A stretch of 64,000 bases of DNA from Linyphia triangularis. Taxonomy: Eukaryota > Arthropoda > Arachnida > Araneae > Linyphiidae. The notes beneath the pieces were generated by a model, which searched no databases, had not been told where the DNA came from, and saw nothing but the letters and a program-made list of their open reading frames with translations. The DNA lies in NCBI GenBank assembly GCA_963978545.1, contig OZ021733.1:71393589-71457588 (forward strand), written 5' to 3'. Shown here in pieces: positions 21,799-32,314 of the stretch. Both the position numbers and the translations under genes were made by a program. Within the stretch, counting starts at the first letter, position 1, and the number at the start of each line of letters is the position of its first letter.

Positions 21799-22488
21799 TT
21801 GTACAATTGTTGCGTAACAGCAAAATTTGTTATTTTCTATTGAAAATATTAAATCCAAAATATGTTTTAAATGGAATAAAGAAATAAGAATTTAGTTTTA
21901 TTTTTTAAGAAAATAATTCCTTAAATGAAATATCTACATTCTTGGTACTATAACATGATAGAGTGATGTTTTTGTAAATGTAAAATTATCGGACAGATAC
22001 TATTGAACAATAAATTTCAATATTAATCTAATAGATATATTAATGTTTTATAATTATTCAAAATTATAAATTAAACTTAAATTAGTGAGCATTTTAAATT
22101 TGTTTCTAAAATAAAGTTTTGTGTCTCAACAACTTATATCTAAATCATAAAAATATAATTTTAAACAATTTATCACCATTACTGATGAATCTAAAAGCAA
22201 TATTCCATATATTACCATTGTATTATAACATTGAATTTAAAAAATATTATCTCTAAACAAAGTATTAAAATTATGATTTGAATGTCCACATAAGTAGCAA
22301 CAATTGTTTATTTACTTAGTTTAAATTATTTTCAAAAGGAATATTGTTATTTGAACATTAATTATTCTAGTTAATGTCAAATTTTATTTATAAATATGTA
22401 TCCAAGTAATTAGAAAAGATTTTTAAAAAAACGGTTTAAACCAAAAAAAAACACGATTTTTTTTTTTTTAATCTTTTTTCCAGCCCTG
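21427..22488. mobile_element. hAT-like non-autonomous element, copy 2
   Basis: Ends CAAGGTTGGCA and CCAGCCCTG, flanked by TTTTATTG (21419-21426) and TTTTATAG (22489-22496), seven of eight bases equal. The family G duplicate near 58025-58035 lacks it. It is the inverse of the element at 10969-13372 and shows the undisturbed site (near 22180-22200) of the TTA-flanked insertion there. A plus-strand stretch around 21738-21775 reads TTKTTTANVERIF, like the N-terminal edge of the hAT dimerisation region, before a 29-T run. Confidence 0.82.
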
Positions 22489-22766
22489 TTTTATAGTAGA
22501 ATTTTGATACACATGTCCAACGGGGGCAAAATATAATGGTATTCTGAAGTTATGGTTGCCATAACACAAGTTTCGATTGGAGCGGTTTGGAATGCTAGAT
22601 AGATGCTAATTTTACCAACCGTATTGCTATTCATAAAATGTTATGTAATTACATCTGTTCTGTTTGTTTTTTTGTAATGAGCAATTAATAAAATACTTTG
22701 ATTTTGTATTTTAATTTATAATGTGAAGCTGCTATTTGAATATATGTATATATTAATTAATTTTGG

Positions 22767-22942
22767 TTGGTTGTATTCAGATTATCTGGCGCCGTCAGCA
22801 ACAAGAGGGCTATAATGCGCCGAAACATTCGTCATTAGACAAGCCAACATACATTTATAAACACCCATGCCAACACGGGACTCGAACCCGCAACCTCGCG
22901 GTCTAGAAGCTAGCACGCTAACCACTATACCGTTTGGTCGGC
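22767..22942 (-). mobile_element. tRNA-derived SINE-A, copy 5
   Basis: Full-length minus-strand copy with intact B box, flanked by a perfect 14-bp duplication TTAATTAATTTTGG (22753-22766 and 22943-22956). Confidence 0.92.
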
Positions 22943-23268
22943 TTAATTAATTTTGGATAATTTATTAAATATATATATAAATGAAATTGAGATGCATGTG
23001 TCCAATTTTTATTGCATTTGAGATCTGATTGAATAAGTAAACAATGTTTTCCTGTTCAAGTATTTTGTGTGAAATATACAGGGCTATAAAAATAGTTTGC
23101 TAAAATATGAGAATTTTTTATCTGATCATAATTTTAATTATTTAAAAGGTAACAGTAAATTAAGATATTCAGTCATTAAATTTCCCTAAAAATGTTTTTG
23201 ACTTCTAAGAATTTAATTGATTAAAATTGAATTTCATTTAATAACTAGTCTTTCTAATACAAATATTA

Positions 23269-23520
23269 CAGGGTGACAGGAAAAAAAGTTCCCAGATAGA
23301 TTTCTAAAAAATTCTCTGATTTTACGGCAAACTTTATTCCCCCATTTTCCCAGACATGTAGAACATTCACGGAGGCCTAAAAATAGTTTTGGTGAAATTA
23401 CATGACATTTCTAACGATTACCACCAGGGCACCAAAATAAGTACCTTCAAAACAAAAATCCCTAACATTTCCTTTATTTTTTTCAGAACGCTCCCTGACA
23501 CCTCCGTGCAAGCGGATTCC
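23269..23520. mobile_element. CAGGGTGGCC MITE, diverged copy
   Basis: Starts CAGGGTGACAGGAAAAAAAG and follows the family through TTCCCAGATAGATTTCTAAA, TTTTCCCAGACATG and AAATTACATGACATTTCTAA. The right portion (CATTTCCTTTATTTTTTTCA, then ACGCTCCCTGACACC) is diverged and lacks the usual GTGGCCAC end. The TTAGGGATAATTCC-rich stretch to 23790 may be a further degenerate portion. Confidence 0.6.
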
Positions 23521-23987
23521 ATCTTTCCCCTGTGTTTCAGAGAACCTTTTAATAATTAAATATTCATAGTAAGAGGAATTTCCTCCTATTTTGAGCAGTG
23601 ACTTTTCTAGAAAAAATTTGGGTAGGAATTTGGGATAATTCCAATAATTCCATTTTAGGGATAATTCCAAAAAAAATTTAGGAAAAAGTCCAAAAATTTT
23701 AGGAGTCATTTTAAACAATTTAGTGATAATTCTTTTAAAGGTGACGTAAGCTCCGACATTCTTTTCAAAGCATGTTTCAATACCGGCCAAAAATTAATAA
23801 TTTTCACAAAATTGAATAATCATTAATTGAAATCTCAGAAAAGATTTTCTCCTCTGAAGGAATATTTGGGATGTTTCGTTGTTTTTGAAGGAAAATCGGG
23901 GAATTTTTTAGGTTTATAACTTTTTTTAGGAATTATTGAAAAATTTAAGTACAATTTTAGGAATTTTAGGGAGAAACAAAAATTTAA

Positions 23988-24275
23988 GGGCTTTGTCTAC
24001 TTTGGATGCATGAAAAAAACGCTATTTTTATGAACTTTTTTTTTAAGACTACTCTTATGTTTATTGATATAAAACTTGTTAGGCTTAACAAAAACATTCG
24101 TAAATTACAAATTACAATGTATATTGTTTTTAACCATTTTTTTAGTGTGAAAATGCCAGGTAAACATGAGTCCTCAAAAAGTAGGTAGGTGTGCGCTGTT
24201 GAAAAAATCTGAACCACGGCTCATCTGAAACAAAAAAATTAAATTGGGTTTTTTCACACTAAAAAGGGGGTTAAA

Positions 24276-24308
<33 letters not shown>

Positions 24309-24432
24309 GTAATTTACGAATGTTTTTGTCAAGCCTAACAAGTTTTATATCAGTAAACGTAACAGTATTCTTAAAAAAAAAATTAATAAAAATAGCGTGT
24401 TTTTTTTCATGCATCCAAAGTAGACAGATCCC
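23988..24432. mobile_element. 445-bp foldback TTAA element
   Basis: Arms of about 170 bp are inverted: GGGCTTTGTCTACTTTGGAT with GCATGAAAAAAACGC on the left, and GCGTGTTTTTTTTCATGC with ATCCAAAGTAGACAGATCCC on the right, including the inner AAAACTTGTTAGGCTTRACA. TTAA flanks both ends (23984-23987 and 24433-24436), as for piggyBac- or Kolobok-type elements. The spacer of roughly 90 bp near 24160-24250 does not pair. The transcribed strand would form a long near-perfect hairpin. Confidence 0.85.
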
Positions 24433-24628
24433 TTAAAGAATATTAGTGATTTTAGGGCGAATGTGTGCCCTGTGTTTTGTTATAGCATTCACTAAATATT
24501 AACCCCTTTAACAATGTTTTTAAGTGAACTAAACTGCCTAGAAATGACTCTAAATAACAAGTGAACTATTCTTAGAAAGCAAAACAATCCAAATGAACCC
24601 TTTATTGATGAAAATAAATAACAAATAG

Positions 24629-24807
24629 GGTTGGTTGTTTTCAGATTATCTGGCGCCGTCAGCAACACGAGGGCTATAATGCGCCGAAACATTCGTCATT
24701 AGACAAGCCAACATACATTTACAAACACCCATGCCTAACACGGGACTCGAACCCGCAACCTCGCGGTCTAGAAGCTAGCACGCTAACCACTATACCGTTT
24801 GGTCGGC
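24629..24807 (-). mobile_element. tRNA-derived SINE-A, copy 6
   Basis: Complete and very close to the consensus of the other copies, with GGGTTCGAGTCCCG intact in the tRNA-like head. A perfect 12-bp duplication AATAACAAATAG flanks it (24617-24628 and 24808-24819). The least diverged copy, hence probably the youngest. Confidence 0.92.
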
Positions 24808-24819
24808 AATAACAAATAG

Positions 24820-26390
24820 AAAGTTTCTTAACAACTAGTGGTAATGAGTGAAGCTGAATGAGTTGACTTTCCTTTCTCGTAAATAAACTAAACAGCAGAA
24901 GTGAACGTGAAAAAGCACAATAAAATGAATGCATCTTTTCTATTGTGCTGCTTTTATATCTAATTGACAACAACATTTTCTCCTTTCCCTTCAATAAACA
25001 AATAAAAAACTTTTTCTTTCATATCTGGGTTTCGATCAGTGTCCAGTTAAGCATCTGGATTGTTTACCAACTTTTACAAAAAGCTGTTTTACGACTTAGT
25101 GACTGGGTTGACTGATGTTTTTTTTTTTTTTTTTTGTAATAACGTTTGAAAGGTTGTAAGGATATTTAAAAAATTCTCTATATCGGTTTTTGAAATATTT
25201 GAATCCACGTTTTTTTATTATTATTTGGCAATAAACACTAAAACTGTAATAAATCTTTTAAAACTAGTGACAATAGTTTTCGTTTGAGCAATAGTTCTAA
25301 TTATTAACATAAATTTTAATATATATCATTTGCTTACAAGTTAACAAATATTTTACACGAGTCTCATTCTATCTTATTACATTCTGCATACGAAGTATCA
25401 AAATATTATACGTATAAAATACATCCACCCCCATCCGAAACTTATTTTTAGAACGTCCCAAATACTTTTTCCTTCTATTTTGAGGTTACGTTTGATTGCC
25501 AATACTGCCCCCACCCCATCCCGAAACTTTCTACTAAAAAAAAACAAAAAAAACAGCAGAGTAAAAGACAAATAATAAATTGCAGGGATACGATCAGCGC
25601 TGAATAAGAAGTTGTTCAACAACTGACGCCTTAGCCGAAGGTTACAAGCACAAAAAACCGAACGTGACTTTTCGGGTACGAATCACTCGTTGTGCAAAGA
25701 ATCTTCCGAGTTTTTTACAGTTTAAACACTAACAGCTTAAATTTTGAAATCGACAGAATGATATATAACAAACAACCATCCATCCATATTCTGAAGTAGA
25801 TCTTGACAAATAGGAACTTAAAAAAAAAAAACGGAAGACTATTCAAAATATGCTCGTATTCTGACGCATTTAGAAATCGAGAAAATTATAAATTACAAAA
25901 ATTATCAAGCAATAAAAAACATCGCATAAGAAATGTATGGGGTAGTAAAATGAGTATTTTTTTTGCATACTGGTTTCTGTTGAAATCTTACGCAACTCTT
26001 TGAAGCAGTTTTTAAATTAATCAATTTCTAAAACAATACCTGAACCTATTTACGAAATTTTTAATTTAAAAAACTTCCTTCAGATCAAAATTACTCGTTT
26101 CATTCCAAGTTAATCAATATAACCATTTATAATTTTAATGTAAGAAGCCTTTACACTATGGGGCTTAAATATAACAGGTGTTAGGAATTGAACGTATTTT
26201 TTACACAGTTTCACATCAACTATAATAACCAGCATGTTTTTCATCAAATGCACTGTAATGCGTAAAAACCAAGAGAGCATTTACTTTGCAGCTAAGTTGC
26301 TTTTAGTATAAATCAATTAAGAAGTTAAAAGTGGACTGCAGACGAAATAGAAAACAACTGGAAGATATAGTTAAATGCAGAGAGTGCGAA
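24820..26390. other. Spacer or intron, no gene seen
   Basis: AT-rich DNA with a T run at 25116-25135. CATCCACCCCCATCC...CGAAACTT occurs twice within 25420-25535 as a short diverged tandem duplication. If the exon at 26396-26521 is real, this stretch begins its downstream intron. I searched for continuation of the exon here by eye without success. Confidence 0.4.
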
Positions 26391-26395
26391 CTCAC

Positions 26396-26521
26396 CTTGT
26401 TTGCAAAATATATCCACATCGAACACAAATGAAATCCCGAGCTAGCTCAACTCCACATGAAATAAGGTCAACAAAAGTGACGTTGTAAGCGGGAGTTAAA
26501 ACATTCTCGACAGGAACCGGT
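26396..26521 (-). CDS. Internal exon of an unidentified host gene
   Basis: On the minus strand a polypyrimidine-like stretch and acceptor TTTCTTGTTGCAG precede the exon, and it ends at a consensus donor AAG|GTGAGT. The 126-bp exon is open in only one frame (one base, 41 codons, two bases), so it is symmetric and can be spliced without frame change. The peptide has PAYNVTFVDLISCGVELARD followed by FICVRCGYILQT, a CxxC knuckle. The latter recalls the first zinc-binding pair of CULT domains (cereblon-type or secreted), where LLCRxCGHE is usual, but the second CxxC and the WFPGY motif would lie in later exons that I could not find. GC is clearly higher than the flanks and it is not repeated elsewhere in the window. 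Exon status is well supported; the family is a guess. Confidence 0.6.
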
Positions 26522-26659
26522 CTGCAACAAGAAACACGCTTCACTGGCGTTTATGCTTTCAAGTGGACCAGAAATACCAAAATCCTCCTTGGCTTCCAAA
26601 AGGATTGAATTGTTACTGCCACAACTACGGAAAGGAGAACTTTGAATCCTTTACTATTT

Positions 26660-26990
26660 CTGGTTTCAATTCAAATAAATGGCCCTTTACAAAATTCTAC
26701 ATTTGATAACTTGATGGGGATTTGCACATTTTAGTTTCAACAACTGACTGACTATTTCCGGTTCCCTTCAAAGAATTACAATTCAAATAAATGGCCTTTT
26801 ACAAAATTCTACATTTGATAAACTGATAGTGATTTGCACATTTTAGTTCAAAGTTGTTAACTTTGAATCCTTTAGTGACTATTTAAGGTTTAATTCCGAC
26901 CCTTCGAAGAAGAATTCAAATAAATAGACTTTACAAAATTCTACTTTTGATAAACTATTACTTGATGGTGACTAGCAGATTTTAATTCAA
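26660..26990. repeat. Tandem repeat, ~115-bp unit, three copies
   Basis: Three units share ATTCAAATAAATGGCC, TTTACAAAATTCTACATTTG, ATAAACT and GATTTGCACATTTTAGTT, starting near 26665, 26781 and 26910. The third is more diverged. CTTTGAATCCTTTA joins the units. Not found elsewhere in the window. Confidence 0.75.
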
Positions 26991-27167
26991 TATTTTCTGA
27001 CGCAAGATGTACACGAGAACTATATTCTGTGCTAGAACAACGTTAGAGCAAGACCAGGATAATTAAGAGTAATTCGAGTGTCAAGAGGGAAATACCTTCC
27101 GGGAGGACATTGAAAGGAAACAGTTTGCATTTTCGAATGGTATTCATAAAACTCCCACCCAGGGGCG

Positions 27168-28235
27168 GTCTTTAGTGCAATCCTAGCAAGCCTTCGCTTG
27201 GGGCGCAAAATTTACGAAATTTTGGGGCGGGGTGCCAAAAATCAGTTTGTATGATTTTTATTTTATTTTTATTCAGTTATTTTTCAATTTAAAAATTTCT
27301 ATTTTCAGGATTAAATCAATAAATTTGTCTCCATAACATGCCTCCCTCCCTTCCCCAAATGAAAAATGCACCCCCTCCCCTTACCAAAACGAAAAAAGCG
27401 CCCCTGTGCCTTATCGATAAGAATTGTGATTTTTGTTTATCACCTCGCAAATCGATAGCGATCTGGTGATACCAGTAAGATACATCTTTGAAATCTGTCT
27501 ACCTCAATTCTATTTTTGCGTTTACCATCGTGTTGTACCTTGAAAAGAAAAAATAAATGCACTTATTCTAGGAAAATTTCGTAAATTTGGGAGGGGCGCC
27601 AAAAGATCAGTTCCGTGTTTTTTTCTTGAATCAGTCATTTTTTAAATTGAAAATTAACATTTTTAGGCTTAAATAAAAAAAAAAAATGTGTCGCCCAAAC
27701 GTGCTTCCTCCCTTCCCAAAATGAAAAATGCCCCCCCCCCCCCTTCTCCAGAACGAAAAAAGCGTCCCTATGCCTTATCGGTAAGAAATGTGATTTTTGT
27801 TTACCACCTCGAAAATCGCTAACAGTCTGGTGATACCAGAAGACTACATCTTTAAAATCTGTGTACCTCAATTCTATTTCTGTTTTTACTATTGTGTTGC
27901 ATCTTGAAAAGAAAAAATAAATACATTTATTCTAGGAAAATTTCATAAATTTGGGAGGAGCGCCAAAAGATAAGTTCTGTATGATTTTTTCTTGAATCAG
28001 TCCGTTTTCAAATTAAACATTAACATTATTGCCTCCCAAACGTGCTTCCTCAAATGAAAAATGCGCCCCCCTCTTCAAAAGGAAAAAAGCGCCAATGTGC
28101 ATATCGGTTAGAAAAGTGATTTTTGTCCCATTTCTTGATCCCGTTATGGAACCCTCGAAAAGAGCTGGCAATCTGGTGGTGCCAGAAGGATACATCTTTG
28201 AAATCTCTCTACCTTCGTTCTATCACTGCCTGCCT
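27168..28235. repeat. Three tandem ~360-bp repeat units
   Basis: After CAGGGGCGGTCTTTAGTGCA come three units, each with GCGCCAAAAGATCAG or a variant, a purine/pyrimidine-rich CTCCCTTCCC segment with a C run, CTTATCGGTAAGAA, GTGATTTTTGTTTAYCACCT, AATCTGGTGATACCAGAAG, and TACATCTTTGAAATCTGT. The first two are about 364 bp apart and the third is shorter. Minus-strand open frames of 60-80 codons within the units shift between copies and are not genes. The 5' end looks like a CAGGGG-type transposon terminus. Confidence 0.7.
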
Positions 28236-28239
28236 TGAA

Positions 28240-29850
28240 ACGCTTGTCCACGTGTTTTAAAAATATTTTGGATAAGGTCCGAAATGTTGTGCTAATTGCT
28301 AGTCGATATAATAATCCAATGGAACGCAGTACATACTTTCAATTCTCTTTAATTTACAACAATAGCTGGCAAATTCGCAATAAATCGAAAAGAACAAAGG
28401 GAAAACGTTATGGTTAATTGTCGAGTAATAATACTTTATTATTTTAAAAGGAAAAATGAGAAACACTCGCTTTGGCTTAAGGCTATGACTAAGTATCAGA
28501 TTGAATTTTAACTATTGCTACTGAAGTTCGCACTTTGGGCGTTCTCCACTTTGTTTAGCTTAGTCTTAACGATATTTTTCTGTAAAAAAAGATTTTCGAT
28601 GATTTTGGTATTTAAGGCCATTTTCCATTTCTAGTCTTCAATTCAAGTTAATTCTACATTTTATTTTTATTCAATCATAAAAACAACATTAATAGTTTAA
28701 TTTGCTAGATGCATCATATAACGAGTAATATATGCATGTGTTGAAATAATAATATTGATAATTTGAGTTGTTTAATATAATTAATTTTTATTATGGACAA
28801 AAACAATTATTAGCATAGATATCATTTTAATTCTTTTTACAGAAAACTTATAAATTTATATGAGGAATGTTTTACATTCTTAAAGCACTATTATTGTTAA
28901 TGCATTTCGTATATAGATTAACGATATACTGCAGATGCAATATATATTAGTAAATAGGATACTTGACAAATATATATACACACCTGTAGTAGTATAGTAC
29001 TGTTATCTTTAATAAAGATGTTTAATATGTAAAAGACAAAATTACGGTAAGTTTTTATAATTTAAAGTTGATTATAAAATAGCTGAATTTCACACGATGA
29101 GGTATTTTTGAGATTTTGCAACGATCTTAGTAATGACCGAAATTCCTGTGAAAAAAGCGGAAAACCGCTTTCTGCGAAATTATAGCATGTCTGTTAAAGT
29201 TTAATGATTGTCTTTCAAGCTGTCAAACTAGAACGAAATCCCTACTAGGGTTTGAGCCATTGTAGAACTGCTAAATTACTTAGTTGTATTAAGCAGTCAA
29301 GCTATTTTTTAAATACATCTTTTCAAAATATTAAAATAATTTTTCCATTTAGTTATGTGTCAATTGTTAAAAATAGATTTGAAAATCAACATGGATATAA
29401 AAGAAAGCCTATATTTTTTAACATGAAAACTCTTAGGTGATGGATATGTAGCAAAAAAAAGAGCATAGTTTCTAACATTACATTGTAAACATTTGTTAGC
29501 AGGACCGTCCTCAGCATTTGTGACACCCTTTGCGAAACAAAACGAAGCTTTACCTTTCCCCGACTTTCCAAAAACATTCACTTACATCCTCAACTATTCT
29601 AGAGGGAAACTCTAGCTCTAGAACTTTGATTCAATTTTTTAACATTTTTTTTTTTTTTAAATGTGTAAATTTCCTAAAAAATCTTACTCTGATTATTCCC
29701 TTTGGAGAATGAGGTAAAATTCTAGTTTTAAATATTCTACCTAAGCTTCAAGGAACTTACCAAAAAGATAAAAACCTCCCCCTTCCCTTTAAAAAAAAGC
29801 TGCTTTCAGTTGCAAAAATACATGAAAGATGTAACACGTTTCATTTAAAA
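28240..29850. other. AT-rich DNA, no gene seen
   Basis: No repeat family of this window, no splice-supported exon and no RNA gene recognised. Open frames (29252-29440, 29360-29581, 29530-29712 and others) overlap on both strands and lack domains. Confidence 0.4.
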
Positions 29851-30260
29851 TGCAGAGGGGAGAACAATACAGAAAGGATGGGGGATCTTGGCTTGCCCCC
29901 ATTTCTAAGTGGTAGATGTAACTGTCGCCAATAGGTCGTGAGAATCACTTACTGACCAGCTTCTTAAAAAAGCATCAGACAAAGACGGCAATAAAATGTG
30001 TATGTGCGTTCTTGGCTATACGACCCTCAAACCATTGTGCAAGACTCATCAGCACTATAAAGTTACCTTTTTCTTGGAAGGGTTGTTCATCATCCAGTGC
30101 ACTCAATTAGTACCAATACGTCAGATTGACACTGTGACGGTGGGGGATCGTTGAGGGGAGGAAATTTCTTAGAATGACTTGGTGTCCCCTCCCCTTCAAC
30201 TATTTAGTAGCTGGCATACGTTTCTTTGAAAGTAGAGAGGGCTCTCTGTGTGTGGCCTTT
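29850..30260. other. GC-moderate unique stretch
   Basis: About 45% GC against an AT-rich background, with a GGGGGATC-containing phrase near 29880 and 30140 and CCCCTCCCC tracts. No open frame above 60 codons and no recognised repeat. It may be a decayed element or a regulatory stretch; nothing decisive. Confidence 0.3.
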
Positions 30261-30264
30261 TGTG

Positions 30265-31150
30265 GTAAGTTTTAAAAGTAAATTTATAATTTTAGTTTGC
30301 CAAACTTTGTAAGTAGAAGTATATCATGTTTTAATCTGTCCTTTGTGTTTAATTTTACTGTTTAAAAACATTAAATGAAGCACCTAAATTATAACCTCTT
30401 TGTCTTTACTTTTCATTTTAGCTTGTAAGTAAAAAATACGTGGTGTTATACAACTGCTAAATTAGTTCTCTAATGCAGTAATCGTTCTCGAAATGTGTTT
30501 GCGAAAGGAGTTTCACCCATAAAACCAGGAATAATTATCATGTTAATAAATAAGAAAACAATAATTTTTCATAAATAAATTCAGAATCACACATGTCAAA
30601 GAATTTTAATGATTTAATTTAAATTTTCTATTTCGTTTTTAGTTGCATTTTAAAATTTAAATTACGTCCATTTTTGACAAGTAATGTTTCATCTCCTTTT
30701 AAGGGACTGAAACATATGTTTTTGATAAATTTATACATTCTTAATATTTCTTATATAATTATAGTACTTACATGTTAAAGAACATGAATTAACCTCTTCA
30801 AACTCTTAATTTATTTTAATAAAAGTTGTGATGTATATTAGTAGAAGAGGAAACACGGATAACATATTTCAATTATATAATGTGAATTTTAAATTTCCCG
30901 CTCTTTCTCTCTGCTTTTGCCGACTAATTGTTATTTTTGCGGTTTTTAAACATATCTTTAAATAAATTTAATACTTAAAAATTAATTTGCAATTTGCATA
31001 GAGCATAAATCGTTAAAAATTATTGGGTTCAGAACTCTAAAAATTGGAAAGAGATAATAATTTAATAAAATTGGGGAGGGGGCGCCAGAATTGTTTTCGC
31101 TTATTGTTAAAGATTTGCTTTGACCTCCCCTGCTCCCACCAAAGAGTCCG
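30265..31150. other. AT-rich spacer
   Basis: Nothing recognisable apart from a purine-rich GGGGAGGGGGCGCCAG phrase at 31072-31087, just before the T-rich start of family C copy 5. Confidence 0.4.
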
Positions 31151-31153
31151 AGT

Positions 31154-31783
31154 TTTTTTTTTTTTTTCTTTTTTTTTTTTTTTTCTTCATTTCTCCACGT
31201 TTTGGAACATTCTGATTTCAAAAAGTGGTCTAGAAAAAAAGTCTGTCTATGTGTACTTGGTTAGCATAACTCTCGAACAAATTGCCCCACGATGTTCAAA
31301 TTTGGTGTGAGGGTAAATGGTGGCCAGGGGAACTACCTTAAAGGTTTTCATCAAAATCGCGCGTGCGCATAAGGTTGAAATCATTAAAAAAATCATGCTT
31401 TTCAGCATTTACTAAAAAACGGCTCTAACGATTTTGATTAAAATCTCTGTGCTAATGCCTCTTAAGGTGTTCCAATCGTCCCCACCTTTTAAATTCCTGT
31501 AGAAACGTGATAACAGCGTAAAAAGTATAAAAACAAGTACCTTTAACTTAGAGATCTCTGCCCTTGAGCATAGCCCATCAACGATTGATTTTTTCTGTTT
31601 CACGCACAAGAAAGGACAATGCAATGTCTACCGAATAACACCGCCAATTTCGCCATTTTGGCGGGTTTTTTCCCATGCTAAAATTATAGCCAAATATATC
31701 ACCAAACCGGCTATTTGTATTTAAATAAGTGAAAAAACAGTAGGCAATATTATAGTGTAATTGAAAGTGAGCGACACCACTAG
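31154..31783 (+). repeat. Repeat family C, copy 5
   Basis: Full copy with a long T-rich start, TTTCTCCACGTTTTGGAACA, AAAAGTGGTCTAGAAAAAAA, GCATAACTCTCGAACAAATT, and an AT-rich end ATTGAAAGTGAGCGACACCA. The 111-codon minus-strand frame at 31578-31913 begins outside the repeat and is not shared by the other copies, so it is not called. Confidence 0.8.
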
Positions 31784-31862
31784 TTTTTCTTGTTAATGTT
31801 TTTTCTGATCGATAATAGTAAATTATCAATGTGAACTCACCTCCCCTTGTGGTGTCGTCTAG

Positions 31863-32093
31863 TTCTTCGGTATTGATGTCAGGGGGCAGTGGAGGTTGCT
31901 TGCAAATAGCCATTACTTTCCTAGAAACATCAAAAACAGGCTATCTACAAACTTGTACACAAACTAAAATGTTCTTCGGTATTGATGTCAGAGAGCAATG
32001 GAGGTTGCTTGCAAATAGCCATTACTTTCCTAGAAACAGAATACAGAAACTTCAAAAACAGGTTATCTACAAACTTGTACACAAACTAAAATG
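31863..32093 (+). repeat. Tandem duplication, ~110-120 bp unit
   Basis: The unit TTCTTCGGTATTGATGTCAG, GGAGGTTGCTTGCAAATAGC, CATTACTTTCCTAGAAACA, CTACAAACTTGTACACAAAC appears twice in succession with few differences; the second has a small insertion (GAATACAGAAACTTC). High identity indicates a recent duplication. The 104-codon frame over it exists because both units lack stops in that frame. Confidence 0.85.
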
Positions 32094-32097
32094 TATA

Positions 32098-32310
32098 GTA
32101 CGCAAAAAAAATCGGAACGCTGGTAATATCTTGTATTTCAATTGATGCCATAAAAAAAGAACTGTTTAAATTCGTGGAACGATTTTAATAATTGTATATA
32201 ATTTATTTTGTCAAAAGGGTCATCTACATATTAAAACTAAACAAAACTTTTAAAAGTTCTATGGCTACCCCAAAATATTAGGTTAGTAATTTAAATGATG
32301 ACAAGAAAAT
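32098..32310 (+). repeat. Repeat family E, copy 2
   Basis: Same order of phrases as at 10184-10475: CGCAAAAAAAATCGGAACGC, TAATATCTTGTATTTCA, GGGTCATCTACATATTAAAA, TTCTATGGCTACCCC. It follows the tandem duplication directly. Confidence 0.55.
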
Positions 32311-32314
32311 GAAG

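Larger units (their letters stand above)
20135..23165 (+). repeat. Repeat family G, copy 1 (interrupted)
   Basis: From TTCAAGAAGACT to TTTAAAAGG this tracks 56931-58480 closely, including phrases such as TTTGTGGTATTAATGGTTTC and TACACATGTCCAACGGGGGC. The extra length is accounted for by three insertions missing from the other copy: SINE-B (20719-20903), a hAT element (21427-22488) and SINE-A (22767-22942). A small palindromic element (21128-21349) is common to both. No open frame is conserved between the copies. Confidence 0.8.

Noticed and set aside
27168..28235. CRISPR-like array
   Set aside because: Units are long, diverged and without unique spacers; the DNA is eukaryotic.
31578..32145. 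Minus-strand 111-codon and plus-strand 104-codon frames
   Set aside because: One spans part of repeat family C and its flank without conservation in other copies; the other is a recent tandem duplication read through.
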